64,000 nucleotides of DNA from contig ML660201.1 of NCBI GenBank assembly GCA_007570785.1, positions 39,736,588 through 39,800,587 on the forward strand, read 5' to 3'. Below are positions 21,693 through 33,825 of this stretch, piece after piece; position 1 is the first letter of the stretch; every line of letters begins with the position of its first letter. The stretch comes from Antilocapra americana (Eukaryota > Chordata > Mammalia > Artiodactyla > Antilocapridae). The notes below the pieces were generated by a model that searched no databases, had not been told where the DNA came from, and was given only the letters and a program-made list of their open reading frames with translations. A program made the translations under genes and the position numbers.

Positions 21693-23025
21693 AAATGGAA
21701 AGAGTCTGTTCTTTATTTAAAAAAATAAAATTTAAATGCCTCGGAGAAGCTGACTGACTGAGGCTGGGTTACATGCCCATTTCATGGCCAGAAAAGTGCA
21801 GACCTTTGAAGTATGGTCCCACTAACTCTGTATCCAATGGGAGAAGGGTCATTTCCCAAAGCTGTTGACAGAAGGAGGTGGAAGGATTGTTGGGCAGGCA
21901 AAAGCATGAGATATCCATTCCTCAGCTTATCCACTGAGTGCAAATACAGGAAAAGTAGTCTTCTTCTTGAGCCCCATACAAAAAGGCATACCTACCTATG
22001 GAATCCAGTAAAGTAACTTCTTGTGTGATCTTAGACAAATCATAAACCTTTTCTGGGCCATAGTTTCCTCATTTATAAAACCTACTGAATGGTTTGGACC
22101 AGATGATACCAAGTGACTTGTAAAGAGGAAAGAGCCAGAAGAGAGGATCTCCTTACAGATAGTAGCAATATGACCTTGACTGACTGATTTGCTAATTCTG
22201 GGTTTCCCTGTGTGTAAAGGAGGTGAGCTAGACACTTTCAGGTTACTTCTAGCTCTTAAAGTCAATGATTCTCGAAAAAGAACAGAAGGTAGCCAGGTCA
22301 GTCTTTCTCCTCAAAATCAACCGATTATTCCCATTTTTAGGGAATATATTAAGAGATAAAAGAGCATTATATATACAACCTACTCTTAACTAATCCATTA
22401 AAAAAAAACTCATGTAAATACATACATAAATACACATGTACATATGGGTGTATGCTTGTGTGTAAAGAAAAGTTCTCCAAATGTTAAAAAGTGGCCAAAT
22501 GTTAAAAAGTGGTAAATTTGAATAAAAAGTGTGTGGGAGTTCTTTGAGCTATTCTTGAAACAAGAACAAGTACAATTATTTCAAAATGAAGTAAAAAAAA
22601 AAAAAAATCAATGGGAAGGGCAAGAGGAAATCTTGTTTCTGTGTTTGCGTGTCCAAAGGCCTTTTGATGAATTATTTGTATGACAAGTGAATATTTGTAT
22701 GTTATATTGCTAGATCCAAACTCTCTAGGGGAAGTTCTTAGTGCCAAAGCATGGACTCTACAATGAGCTACTACTAGTGTGACAAAGCTCCTCTGTGATC
22801 CTGGAAGACCCTGGCTGCGCCTGTCTATTTACTGCTCCTGAGGAGTCTGACTAAGTGGGTGGAGATTTCTTGTTGGCTCTTAGGCTTTTCTTTTGTTTTA
22901 ACAGTGGTTTTAGGGGAACATACTTCAGATCCGGCATATATAATTAATGCTTTGTACTTTTAAATATTCATCTATAACCCAACAAATGCCTCTACCAAGT
23001 ACTTACTAATTTGATTCAAAGCCAG
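21693..23025. other. Intergenic with MIR-like fragments
   Basis: 22015-22110 (TTGTGTGATCTTAGACAAATC, TAGTTTCCTCATTTATAAAA) is a plus-strand MIR core. 22170-22265 is a second MIR-like piece. The rest is unassigned. Confidence 0.5.
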
Positions 23026-23029
23026 ATAA

Positions 23030-23470
23030 TTCACACAATCACTGCAGGATCATATTAGCAAAATATTGGGACTAAACTTGGGGTCCATCAGTAATGTACC
23101 AGTTAAATAAATTACATTCATACAGTGGTATATTGTGTAGATAGTTAAAAAAAAAAAAAAAAAGAACGAAGACACTCTCTAAGAGTGGCTATGTAATAAT
23201 TTCCAAGCTAAAAATAAATGAAGCATCTCCATATGAATAAATATGGAGCAATCTCAAGGTATAATTTTAAGAGCAACATGCAAAATTGTGTGTAGGTATC
23301 ATACAATTGTATTTTAAAATTGCTTGAATGAGTAAGCTATGAGTGGACAATTAATATTTTTGCCTGCTCAACATATGCCTGTATATACATGCAGAGTGTT
23401 TTCTGAGAAGAGATACAGGAAATCAGTAATAGTGGTAAACCCTAAAGAATCAAATACTGGGTGAAAGATG
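23030..23470 (+). mobile_element. Old L1M 3' end
   Basis: GGTCCATCAGTAATGTACCAG, then a stretch ending CATACAGTGGTATATTGTGT, then an A-run, GGAGCAATCTCAAGGTATAA and AATCAGTAATAGTGGTAAAC follow an L1M ORF2-end/3' UTR layout. Confidence 0.65.
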
Positions 23471-23719
23471 TAGAGAAGAAGGAGATGAGGGAGACTTGCT
23501 TTTCACTTATATCATTTGAGTTTTGTACCAAATTTAATGCAGGACTCAGTGCTCCTTTGGGAGTAGATCCTTGTGATCCTCCCTCATTATATAGGCTCAA
23601 GTAAGGATAAATCCCTGTAATCAAAGAAACTGTCCTGTTAGGGTATGAGAATTCTACATATGGGGTTCATGCCTTATCTTTTCTGTTCCCATCAGCTAGT
23701 CTTAACTTTGCGTCCGTGC
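23471..23719. other. Intergenic, nothing recognised
   Basis: Short unassigned spacer between old L1M and a SINE. Confidence 0.5.
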
Positions 23720-23938
23720 ATGCTAAGTCGCTTCAGTTGTGTCTGACTCTTTGAGACACTATGGACTCTAGCCCACCTGGCTCCTCTGTCATGGAATTCT
23801 CCAGGCAAGAATACTGGAGTGGATTGCCATGCCCTCCTCCAGGGGATCTTCCCAACTGAGGGACTGAAACCGTGTCTCTTATGTCTCCTGCATTTGCCGG
23901 CAGATTCTTTACCTGTGGCACCAACCTGGGAAGCCCTC
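23720..23938 (-). repeat. Bov-tA SINE, antisense
   Basis: GCTAAGTCGCTTCAGTTGTG, CTCCAGGCAAGAATACTGGA and GCAGATTCTTTACCTGTGGC ending in CTGGGAAGCC. Confidence 0.95.
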
Positions 23939-24439
23939 TTATCTTTGCTAAGTAATTATTTATTGAACTGAGTTCAATTGGACTGATGTGCTTTTAGGGA
24001 CACTTATTAGCCCTTCACCTGTTTCTCTCTTCTCTCTTCTAGAAAAAATATAAAACAAACATTTATTTTCCATCCTTAAGAATTTAAAACAGCCAGTCAG
24101 TGGATATAAATCCATGCCTCCTCTTTGGATGGCATTTTGGAATCATTAATCAGCCTGTAAAATGTGCTCATGTTGTAACTCAGTACAGCACTGTGTTCAG
24201 TGATAGAAATGGATCATACATGTGTATGAAACCATTTTTATTAAATTTCATCCACAGATCACTATATGTATATATGCACAGATATCTGGAAGAAATTTCA
24301 TAGAATATTTTTAAATGTTTACTCCTCCACAATGGGTGGTTTAATGTCCTCTCTTTGTTTTTTTCATATTATTTACAATTTTCTGGAGTATACATTATAA
24401 TTTTTACCAGAAAATTAAACTATTAAAAAGAAAAAGGTG
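23939..24439. other. Intergenic, nothing recognised
   Basis: AT-rich, no confident feature. Confidence 0.45.
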
Positions 24440-24575
24440 GGAATTCCCTGGCAGTCCAGTGGTGAGGACTCTGTGCTTTCACTGCCAAGGTCTTGGGTTT
24501 GATCCCTGGTTGGGGAACTAAGATCCAACAGGCCAAGAGCATGGCCAACAGAAAAATAAATAAAGAAAAATAAAA
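24440..24575 (+). repeat. CHR-type SINE
   Basis: GGGAATTCCCTGGCAGTCCAG, GGTTTGATCCCTGGTTGGGG and AACTAAGATCCAACAGGCC, with an AAATAAATAAAG tail. Confidence 0.9.
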
Positions 24576-25378
24576 AGCATTAAAGTGATTTCAATAGTTT
24601 TACTCTGACTCAACAAATATTTGTTGATGGCAACACAGTATTCTAGAATTGTCTTTGCTATTTTACAGTCTGCAGAATTTTCTGTGCACCCATTTAAGAC
24701 AGCACTGAAGCTAAGCACTTATGAAGTACTTTTGAAAAATAGAAGCTCCAGAAAAAAAAATCAGAACAGCATTTGTCTCGTATGGAAGTTGGAGATGGAG
24801 ATTAATTTGGAAAAGGTATGAAGGAAGCTTTTAGGGTTATGGGTAATGTTCTAAAGGTATGGGCCACAGAGGTATATGTATTTGTCAAAACTCAACACAT
24901 TTAGCACGCTCCTCTATATGTCAATTTTACATCAAAAGGAAAAAAAATGGATTTTAGTAAATGATATTGATATTTGGAACTTACTTTGAAATGTACCAAA
25001 AACAATATAGGTTAACAGAAGTTTTGAGGAATAGATAGATGAATACATAATAAAGCAAATATAATAAAATGTTAATTGTACAATCTAGTTGATGTATATA
25101 TACATGTGTTCATTATGAAATTCTTATAATTTTTCACTTTAACATTTTTCATAATAAAAATTTGAGGAAAATACCACCAAGTATCTATTGATATATTGAT
25201 ATGTTGAATATGCTTATATTTTATTCTTATAAACTAAATTCAACTGACAGTTATAGAAGTTGTGTCCGCCCCCATCCCCCACAAAAAAATTCAAGCTTCT
25301 TGGATAGTTAAGCATATAAATACATACGTATGACATAACTAGTGACAAGGCTGTCTTCATGATTGTGTTTACTATGCA
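24576..25378. other. AT-rich intergenic, nothing recognised
   Basis: No confident repeat or gene. A 66-codon frame at 24621-24821 has no features. Confidence 0.4.
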
Positions 25379-25510
25379 GGCATACAGGGCCCTTCACTTG
25401 GTTTAATGCTTTGCTGTCGCTATCCTGAAATTCTTATTACTTTTTAAACAAAGAGCCCTGTACTTTCATTTTACACTGAGCCCTGCAAATTCTGCAGCTG
25501 GCCCTGACTG
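25379..25510 (+). repeat. Unnamed interspersed segment A, copy 2
   Basis: CTTTGCTGTCGCTATCCTGA, then ATTCTTATTACTTTTTAAAC and TTTCATTTTACACTGAGCCC align with 17155-17275. Confidence 0.55.
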
Positions 25511-25539
25511 CTGAGGAATAATAATATTACTAACATATA

Positions 25540-25730
25540 TTATCTTCTCTTTTTGCCAGGCAATTTGTTAGACACTTTATATACACTATTTCATCAGATC
25601 CTCAAAGAAAGACTAAAGAGGTAGGTACTCTTAATGTCCCCAATTTATAGAGAACATAATGAGGCTCAAAGAAGTTAAGATATTTGCTTAAATTCACACA
25701 TTTAGCATACGCTCAGTATGCACAGTAGGC
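25540..25730 (-). repeat. MIR SINE, antisense
   Basis: AGAGGTAGGTACTCTTAATG, CCCCAATTTATAGAGAACA and GAGGCTCAAAGAAGTTAAG are the reversed MIR core. Confidence 0.85.
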
Positions 25731-26689
25731 ATAGTACACATGGTAGATACTAAAAAAATATTTACTGAATTAATAATGGTAATAATAGTAATTATTATAG
25801 CAGCTCCCATTTATTGATCACCTTCCAGCTCTGACTGAAGCCTGACACATTCTCCCTAACCTTGACTCCCCACCTTTGGCATCACTATGTCAAAACCACA
25901 TTCCATGCCAGCCTAAAATAGGTCAAGTCATTACAAATCATAATTAGATAGTTCTTTGTTTAATGCCTGTCTTCCCTTCTGGACTGGAATCTCCATGAAG
26001 ACAGTGACTCATTTTTATTTGTTCACCATTCTATTCCTACCATCCAGTGCTGTAGCTGGAACATGACCTGCTTGCCAGGTCTTGATTGTATATTTTTTTC
26101 AGTTAATACTCAACTCTGTAAGGTTGAGATTACCATCATTTTACATCATTTACAAGGCTCAGAGAAGTTCAGTCTGAGTTACCCCACAAGGTAACTGAGT
26201 TCCCATAAGGGAAGCATCCACTGTAAAGTAGACTTACATCAAAATCTCTTGTCATTTCACAGCAGCCCACTGTTTCCACATGACAATCTGCTGGACATTA
26301 TTTTCTATTGCCAGGCATTATTTATTCCCTTCAGCTCCTATTTTTGCTCTCTGACCTCTGGGCTCTCTAATGAAGAGGAGACAAGCTTTCCAAGAAGTAA
26401 TTACGGCAGGTGATATAACCAGGCTGGCAAAAGCCAGGATTTTATTTTTTAACCTTGATGAGTAAAGCAGCTTGGAAAATTACCTTCTAAAAGCAGAGGA
26501 TCCAATTTCCCCTGGGTACTAACTCTCCCTAAGTGCTGGGAAACATCCTGACGGAGTCTCTATATGTAAATATAAAGCAATCCACCCAAGTCTAGCTCTT
26601 CTAGAAAGCCTGAAATAATTAAAGATAAAGCAAATGTAGATGTTTCAGGCTGTTAACAAGACGTCTCTTAGTAGTTTTTGTTTCTGCTT
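25731..26689. other. Intergenic with L2 and MIR fragments
   Basis: 25955-26065 (CTGTCTTCCCTTCTGGACTG, TCCATGAAGACAGTGACTC) is a plus-strand L2 end. 26105-26185 (TTTACAAGGCTCAGAGAAGT) is an antisense MIR core. The rest is unassigned. Confidence 0.55.
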
Positions 26690-26945
26690 TTTTAATTGGA
26701 GGAAAATTGCTTTACAATGTTGAGTTGGCTTCTGCCATACAACAATGTGAATCAGCCATAACTATACATATATCACCTCTCTCTTAAGCCTCCCTCCTCT
26801 CCTCCCATCCTACCCCGCTAGGTCATCACAGAGCTCCAGGCTGGGCTCCCTGTGTTATACTGTAACTTCATACCAGCTGTCTGTTTTACACAGGGTGGTG
26901 TATATATGTCAATGCTACTTTCTCTCTCAGTAGTTCTATGCTTTG
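26690..26945 (-). repeat. Ruminant L1-type fragment, antisense (family uncertain)
   Basis: GAAAATTGCTTTACAATGTTG, ATCAGCCATAACTATACATA, TAGGTCATCACAGAGCTCC and GTGTATATATGTCAATGCTAC are a widespread ruminant sequence I associate with antisense L1. A related copy lies at 62975-63175. Confidence 0.5.
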
Positions 26946-26997
26946 ATGAATTATGATTTCTATAAGGAAATGTTTTTCCCTAAGTGTGGATTTAGAC

Positions 26998-27221
26998 TAC
27001 CTTATGCTTGACTCATTGGAAAAGACCCTGATGCTGGGAAGGATTGGGGGCAGGAGGGGTCAGGGATGACAGAGGATGAGATGGCCGGATGGCATCACTG
27101 ACTCTATGGACATGAGTTTGGGTGGACTCCGGGAGTTGGTGATGGACAGGGAGGCCTGGCGTGCTGCGATTTATGTGCTCGCACAGTCAGACACGACTGA
27201 GTAACTGAACTGAACTGATCT
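26998..27221 (+). mobile_element. BovB 3' end, severely truncated
   Basis: GACTCATTGGAAAAGACCC through GAGATGGCCGGATGGCATCAC to GAGTAACTGAACTGAACTGA, the last ~220 bp of BovB. Confidence 0.95.
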
Positions 27222-27914
27222 CAAACATTACCACACACCCTTGTAGAATACAGAGGACTATTCTTTGGATTATCCTTTGTTTGGGAGGGTCATAGAAGTG
27301 GGAGGAAAAGGAATGCTGGAGAGTGCACAGGCTTATTCTCTTCAGCCAGTGCTGGAGAACAAGAAACAGAAACTGCCTGGCCCAGCATGCATGGCGTGGA
27401 TCGTGGCGTTCTACCTGTGGCGGTATTTACAGACTGAAAATCCCAGGCCTGAGAAATCTGACTAATGACAGACTGTGTGGCACTTTGTTTTTTTTGTAGG
27501 ACATAGGGCATCAGCTGATAGTAGTTTCCAGAGGACCTAGGTTTGTACTTATCCTTATTCTGAGGATAAGTTTAGACTGTGGACCTCTCAGAGTAGCGCT
27601 ATTAATATCAGTACAAGTCACCCGGGCTGTTTCATTTCTTTTCTGATATTCCCAAGCCTTCTGAAAAGACTTGCTAACTGTTACAACCTGGCCTCAGTTG
27701 TGTTCTTGATCTTGCTCTACTTTGCTGGAAGAATATCAAGCACTTCCCAAAGTCGATGGTAGAAGCCGTGGGCACAGTCAATTGTCTAAGACAACAATGC
27801 CCACTGTCCTCATGAGGGTGAGAGACGATGCAGCTGCAGCAGGTCCAGAAAGTTGGGGCAGAAGTACAGGAAGGACTGTTCCTGAGAACAGAAGAGCTAC
27901 ATCAGAAACATAAA
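27222..27914. other. Intergenic, nothing recognised
   Basis: Short open frames at 27265-27511 and 27722-27913 have no recognisable domain or exon structure. Confidence 0.45.
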
Positions 27915-28080
27915 GAGGGACTTCCCCAGTGGTCCACGCTCCCAATCCAGGGGGCCTGGGTTTGATCCTTTCTCAGGGAACTTGATCCCACATGCAACAG
28001 TTAAGAGAGTGCACGTTGCAGCTAAACTTCCCACGTGCCACAGCAAAGACCTGGTGCAGCCAAAATAAATAAATTTTAAA
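27915..28080 (+). repeat. CHR-type SINE
   Basis: AGGGACTTCCCCAGTGGTCC, GGTTTGATCCTTTCTCAGGG, GGTGCAGCCAAAATAAATAA. Confidence 0.9.
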
Positions 28081-28289
28081 AAGAAAAGAAATATAGAAGA
28101 AGAGGAGGTTTGTTTTTCCAGGAAATAGGCCATGAGTGCTTAAGCCATCATAATTTGAACAATAAAGGTAAATATGACATTATTTGGTAGTCACTGGCTA
28201 GGAAGGTATCATAAACTATATTTGTTACTCTGTATGCCATAGCCAGTTTCCAAGAAGGCTCCTAAAGATCCTTACTTTTTTTTGTTTAT

Positions 28290-28755
28290 TTATGTCTTTA
28301 TGTAGTCTTTCTTCTTCTACAGTGAACCAGGACCAGTCCATGTGAACAACAGCATATAGCAGAGGTTACAGTGGGTGACTCCTGTGGGTAGTTTGTAAAA
28401 GATTTGCAACTTCTGCTTTGGTCTCCTGAACTGCTTGCTTTGGGGTAGGCCAGCAGCCGTCTCATGAAGTCTCGAAAGCCACTCTGTGGAAAGGCCCGCA
28501 AGAGGAGGCTTTGCCCAACATCCAGGACCAACTTGCCAGCCAGATGAGTAAGCCATCGAAGGTGGATCTTCCAGCCCCGTTCAAGCCTTCAGATGACTGC
28601 AGCTGAGCTGACATTTGACTAAGCGTCATCAGAACAGCCTATTCAGAACTTCCCAGGCAAGTGGCTTCCATATTACCAACCCATAGAAACTATAAGAGAC
28701 AATAAATGTTTATTATTGTTCTAAGCCACTAAGTCTTGAGACAATTTGTTATGAA
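28290..28755 (+). repeat. LTR-like repeat (MaLR-type end)
   Basis: CAGCCCCGTTCAAGCCTTCAG, GACTGCAGCTGAGCTGACA, AGACAATAAATGTTTATTAT and CTAAGCCACTAAGTCTTGAG match the 3' half of a common MaLR-like LTR with its polyadenylation signal. Family not fixed. Confidence 0.6.
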
Positions 28756-28859
28756 TCATTAAAAAAAAAAAACTATACTGTAGATTCTACAGAATAAATG
28801 TCTACATGAAACTCTGCCTATATTGGTCAGCAACATCTTCAGAAAGAAAAGAGGGGGAC

Positions 28860-29250
28860 ATGAGGTGAGTCTTGAAAGATAAGAAGGAGCTTGCAGGTGG
28901 AGGTAAAGTAGAGAAAGGGGAAACATTTCAGGCTGAAGGAGCACCTTGACTATAATGCCAGAAGTAAGAGGCGTGGCTTGCTTGAAAAAACAACAGTTCA
29001 GCATGACTGGGGTGCATTATGTTTAAAGAATGCGGTAGAGTAGACAGGAACAAGCTCACAAAGGACCCCAAGGGCCATGTTCATGTATTTGTTTTTTATC
29101 CTGAATGCAATGAGGAGCCACTGAAGAATTTTTAAGCAGGCAATGGACATGATCAATTGTACATTTTAGAGTGATGGCCAAATGGAAGATGCGTTGGAGG
29201 CAGAAAGACCATTTAGAAGCAACTGCAGGTCCAGATGAGAAATGGTTACT
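28860..29250 (-). repeat. L2 LINE, antisense
   Basis: CAATGAGGAGCCACTGAAGA, AGCTCACAAAGGACCCCAAGG and GCAATGGACATGATCAATTG follow reverse-complement L2 (CCAGTGGCTTCCCATCTC, CTTACCATGGCC). Confidence 0.7.
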
Positions 29251-29638
29251 GCCTGTATTGAGGTCCCCCTTGTGAACACAGGAGGGGGAATGGATTCAGA
29301 GGGCTTTTAGAAGGTATAATTTTCAGAAAGTGAGGGATGAGAAAAAGGGAAGATGTGGGATCCAGAAGGAAGAGCAAGCCTTGAATGGGTGAGTCTGAGT
29401 GCTGGGTAGGATATCCAGGTAAACATGTACAGTGGGCAAATAAAAACACTGGTCTGGCATGGAACCTAAGAGGGAACAAACTCAGGCTGAAGATGGACAC
29501 TTAAATTTTGAAGGCTTTTTCATACAATTATTCCTCACTAAAATGTAAGTAATTCCATGGGTGAAATGAAATCAAAATACAATCTGGAGTTTTAGATTTG
29601 TCTTTCACTGAGACAAAGCCATTTAAAAATAAGATTTA
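29251..29638. other. Intergenic, nothing firm
   Basis: Probably a diverged upstream part of the L2. A minus-strand 84-codon frame at 29246-29500 is unsupported. Confidence 0.35.
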
Positions 29639-29948
29639 TAGGACTCCTCTGGTGGTCTGGTGGTAAGAATCCATATCCCAGTGCAAGAGACATGGGTTTG
29701 ATCCCTGGTCCGGGAAGATTCCACATGCCGGCAACTAAGTCCATGTGCCACAACTACTGATCCGGAGCGCTGCAACTCCTGAAGCCCACACACCCTAGAG
29801 CACCCTAGAGTCAGTGCTCTGCAACAAGAGAAGCCACTTGCAGGCATACACTGCAAGTAGAGAGTAGTCCCTGCTTGCTGCAACTAGAGAAAGCCCCTGG
29901 GCAGCAACAAAGACCCAATGCAGCCAAAAATAAATAAATAAGTTTTAA
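29639..29948 (+). repeat. CHR-type SINE, long form
   Basis: AGGACTCCTCTGGTGGTCTG, GGTTTGATCCCTGGTCCGGG, CAACAAGAGAAGCCACTTGC, GCAGCCAAAAATAAATAAAT. Confidence 0.92.
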
Positions 29949-30825
29949 AAGATAGAAATAAGATTTACAGTAATAACCTAGGATAGGATTAGAGGAATGA
30001 AGTTAGAACCAGGTACAGGTAGTGAGGATAACTTGAAGAACATTTTGTAATATCTTACAGTTTTGCTGGGAATTCAACTATCAGCAGAATCTGGTGACTA
30101 ATAAGGAGACTGAAGGAGAGAGAGAAGAGTCTAAAAAATATTCCGTCCCTCCCCAAAAGTTTCCTTTTTATATTTACTTTTTTTCATCGTGTAAAACATC
30201 ATATGATCTATGCTCCATTTCTACATCACCGACTTTAAATTTTCATGAATTAACATTTGCTTTTGTTTTCATCTATTTTCCAGTAAATCTGTATCAGTTT
30301 CATGATCTTTTACTTCCTCCCTTTTTTCCCCTTTCTCCTCTTCCTGCTTTCTGTGAACAAAAGAAAATAAAACCTCTTCCTTTAGTGACTAAGTAACAGG
30401 TATAGCAGAGTTCTTGAGTTTTTTATTTGAACATTTTATAGCCATGGTGCCGTTCTTGATTTCACTGTCAATAGCCATCTGCCTTTGAAAAATTTTTTTC
30501 AACTAATAGTGATTTTCATCTCTAAGACCTAAGTTTGGCCCAGTACCTAAGACTCCAAGAGCTGGAATTCAACCAGTTCACCTGATTTGACCTGGCCTAC
30601 TTATCCAAGAGCTATGTATTTAGAAATATCACACAAATAAATGCAGTGTCCATAGCACTAGAATTTCAAGGATTAAAGTAAAAGTAACTTGCAGGTCATA
30701 TAGTTTTGTAATCAAGTTGAAAAGAAGGATCATTGTGATAAATGTGCTAAAATCCCAGACGTCACACAGTACTTTTTCTGTTGGCTGTTTCAAAATTATT
30801 TCTGCCTCGGTAAACATTATTATCA
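29949..30825. other. Intergenic, nothing recognised
   Basis: A 100-codon plus-strand frame at 30094-30396 is rich in Phe/Ser/Pro from pyrimidine tracts. No family, no exon signals. Confidence 0.45.
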
Positions 30826-31172
30826 GGGCCTCCCTGGTGGCTCAGTGAGTGGTAAAGAATCTGCCTGCCAATGCAGGAGACACGGGTTCGATCTCTGGTC
30901 CAGGTAGATTCCACATGCCGCGGAGCAACTAAGCCTGTGCACCACAGCTACTGATTCGGGGCTCTAGAGCCCGGAAACCACAGCTACCGAACCCATGTGC
31001 TGCAACTACTGAAGGCTTCATGCCCAAGAGCCTGTGTTCCACAACAAGAGAAGCCACAGAAGTGAGAAGCCCGAGCACCACAACTAGAGAGTAGCCCCCA
31101 CTAGCTGCAACTAGAGAAAAGCCCATGCAGCAATGAAGACCTAGCACAGCCAAACATAAATAAATACATTTT
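30826..31172 (+). repeat. CHR-type SINE, long form
   Basis: GGGCCTCCCTGGTGGCTCAG, CGGGTTCGATCTCTGGTCCAG, GAGAAGCCACAGAAGTGAG, GCACAGCCAAACATAAATAA. Confidence 0.92.
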
Positions 31173-31564
31173 AAAAATTATCAGCAGTGGAATTCATGTC
31201 ATCTTATTTGTGGAAATAACTGTGGGTTTTAAAAGTTACCATTTAATTTTTGTTAGCAAGAAAGCCCAAGAAAAGTAATGCTAAAAATAAGTCAGTGGAG
31301 CTGAGTGTTTAGTGGTTAGCATCAAGAGGCACCACTTAATGTACTTAACTTTTCATCATTTAATTGATGAAAATGGAGGCTTAATAAAAATTTTCTAAGG
31401 CACAAAATGTCTAATGAATATTTTAAATTTAGCTTTAGATAAAAGAATTTTGCAGCACAGTTAAAGGCAAAACTGCAAAATCCTGGGTAATAGATTTTTT
31501 TTTCCTAAGAATAAAAAGTTCTTTGTGATTGCATAATTGAGACACGCTTATTTTAAAAAATTCA
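31173..31564. other. Intergenic, nothing recognised
   Basis: AT-rich unassigned DNA. Confidence 0.5.
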
Positions 31565-31960
31565 GTTGATCCAGAAAAGCAGGAAATAAACTAAATTACA
31601 TAAACCTCACCAGCCACAGATAAGTATTATTGCAATTTGGTGAATCAGCTTCCAACAATCTCTTCATACACATATTTGTGTATGCATATGTATGCCCAGA
31701 GTGTGATTTATACGGACTCATACCCTGCATAACGTTCTACTGATCCTTTCATTTTGAAACAGATTGTGGATACCTTTCCATACCCATAAATATAGATCTG
31801 GTCCAGCTTTCTAAACAGAGACACAGTATTACACTCTCTCTAAATACCAAAATTTAATAAACCATTCCCACACTGTTGAACATTTGGGTTGTCCCAAGGC
31901 TTTCCCTTTAATTAACAATGCTTTGGTAAACATCTCTGTCATATTTCTTTTGTTTGTTGA
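31565..31960 (-). repeat. Old L1M-like fragment, antisense
   Basis: TTCATTTTGAAACAGATTGTGG, TTGAACATTTGGGTTGTCCC and AACAATGCTTTGGTAAACAT resemble the antisense L1M 3' UTR (ACATTTAGGTTGTTTCC, AACAATGCTGCAATGAAC). Confidence 0.6.
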
Positions 31961-32094
31961 ATGAATTCATTCATTCAAATAAAACATGGCTCAGAACCCC
32001 CACTTATCAAGGTGGACAAGAATTATTTCTGGGATTCTTTTTCCCACTACAATGAACCATGTAAGACTTCTAGGGTATGAGTGGTCCTCATACC

Positions 32095-32245
32095 ATACCA
32101 TGATGAGATGGCTGGAAAGGATCATTGACTCAATGGACATGAGTTTGAGCAAACTCCAGGAGATAGTGAAGGACAGGGAAGCCTGGTGTGTTGCAGTCTA
32201 TAGGGTTGCAAAGAATTATCGACTGAACAACACAACAAAGACCTC
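32095..32245 (+). mobile_element. BovB 3' end, severely truncated
   Basis: GATGAGATGGCTGGAAAGGA, TCAATGGACATGAGTTTGAG and AAGCCTGGTGTGTTGCAGTC. Confidence 0.88.
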
Positions 32246-32699
32246 CAGGGTATGAGTGGTCCTAGGAAACTGGATTGGGGTTATGCTATTGATCCCCCTT
32301 CGTCTGGCCAGAGAAAGCCGTCTCCAGAGGTCTTTTCCACTCCAGGCAGGCAGGCAAGACGATCCCCAGCACTTTTAAAGCTGCTTTCAGGGTCTCAGTG
32401 CTTGACAACAAGTCACTGAGGCTTCCTGCAGCCATCCCAACCTGGGTCTGTTCTTTCCTGGGTCTCTGAGAGTGGGAGATACTAAAAAATCCTAAAATTC
32501 CACAACTCCTCCTCAGCCTTAGGGTTATCTTTATACTAATGAAAACTATTTTCTTGAGGACATGGGTAAAAGGAAGAACTACCACTCAGTCTCTCCACAT
32601 AAACCTATTAAGAGACAACCAGACAGTTGACTTTGGAGGAGTTAGGTAATCTCCCGAAACCCCAGATTCTTTATCTGTAAGATAACAAATAGCAACTCT
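32246..32699. other. Intergenic, nothing recognised
   Basis: A 99-codon minus-strand frame at 32286-32585 has no recognisable family. A short direct repeat (AGGGTATGAGTGGTCCT near 32071 and 32248) flanks the BovB piece and may be its target duplication. Confidence 0.45.
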
Positions 32700-33296
32700 G
32701 TCCTGCCAGTTAAAAAAGACCAGAAACTTTGTCTTTAGCTCCTCTCATTCATTAACTCCCACTCATACTCTGCCTCTTTCAAAATAGATTCAGAACCTGA
32801 CCACTTCTCTGCAGCTCCCGTGCTTTCACCTTGGGCCAAGCCTCCATCATGTCTCACCTGGATCTTTGCAGTAGCTGCCTAATAGTCTCCTTGATTCTGC
32901 CCCTGTTCCCCTGTCATCAATTTTAAGGCAATAGCCCATGAGTCGTTTGAAAAGGATGATGGCTTTCCATCTAACTTTGAACAAAAGGCAAAATTCTTAG
33001 ACTAACCTAGAAAGCCCTCTTATGTGATTTAGCACCACCTCCCCCACTTCTCTGACCACTTCTCAGTTCCAACCATCCTCTTCTTCAGTCACACTCCCCT
33101 CGCTATAGCATGACAAGCATGCCTTTTGCATTAGATGTTCCCTCTGTCTCTATCCTCAGGATGACTGTTATCTCCAGGCAAGTATTTGCTCAATTACCTT
33201 TATCACTATCCCGAGTCTGCCTCATTTTTCTCGACAGCACTTATCACTGACATATAGCATGTTTACTTCTTTATCTCTGGCTAAACCTGAAATATA

Positions 33297-33490
33297 GGCT
33301 TCCCTAGTGGCACAGCTGGTAAAGAATCCGCCTGCAACACGGGAGACCTGGGTTCAATCCCTGGGTTGGGAAGATCCCCTGGAGAAGGGAACAGCTACCC
33401 ACTGCAGTATTCTGGCCTGGAGAATAACACGGACTCTGCAGTCCATGGGGTCACAAAAAGTTGGACACAACTGAGCAACTTTCACTTTCA
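33297..33490 (+). repeat. Bov-tA SINE
   Basis: GGCTTCCCTAGTGGCACAGC head to GACACAACTGAGCAACTTTC end. Confidence 0.95.
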
Positions 33491-33567
33491 CAGCTGGAAT
33501 AAAAGCCTACTGAAGGAAGGGACTTGTCTATTTAGATTTTCAGTGCCTAGACAGTATCAAGCACACA

Positions 33568-33778
33568 TTGCTGTTGTTTAATCGCTCAGTCATATCCAAC
33601 TCTTTGTGACCCCATGGGCTGTAGCCCAACCGGGCTCCCCTCTTCATGGGATTTCCCAGGCAAGAACACTGGAGTAGCTGCCATTGCCTTATTCTGGAGA
33701 TCTTCCTTATCCAGGGATGCAATCCATGTCTCCTGCACTGGCAGGCAGATTCTTTACTGCTGAGCCACCAGGGAAGCC
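33568..33778 (-). repeat. Bov-tA SINE, antisense
   Basis: TTGTTTAATCGCTCAGTCAT to GAGCCACCAGGGAAGCC. Flanks end in TATCA on each side within the L2. Confidence 0.95.
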
Positions 33779-33825
33779 AATATCAGGGGCTCAATAAATA
33801 TTTGCTGAACAGATGAATGGACAAT

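Larger units (their letters stand above)
32700..33825 (+). repeat. L2 LINE interrupted by two Bov-tA SINEs
   Basis: GATGGCTTTCCATCTAACTTTG, CTAGAAAGCCCTCTTATGTG, TTCTCGACAGCACTTATCACTG and, after the SINEs, CTCAATAAATATTTGCTGAAC follow L2 order. The SINEs at 33297-33490 and 33568-33778 split the last ~150 bp. Confidence 0.8.
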
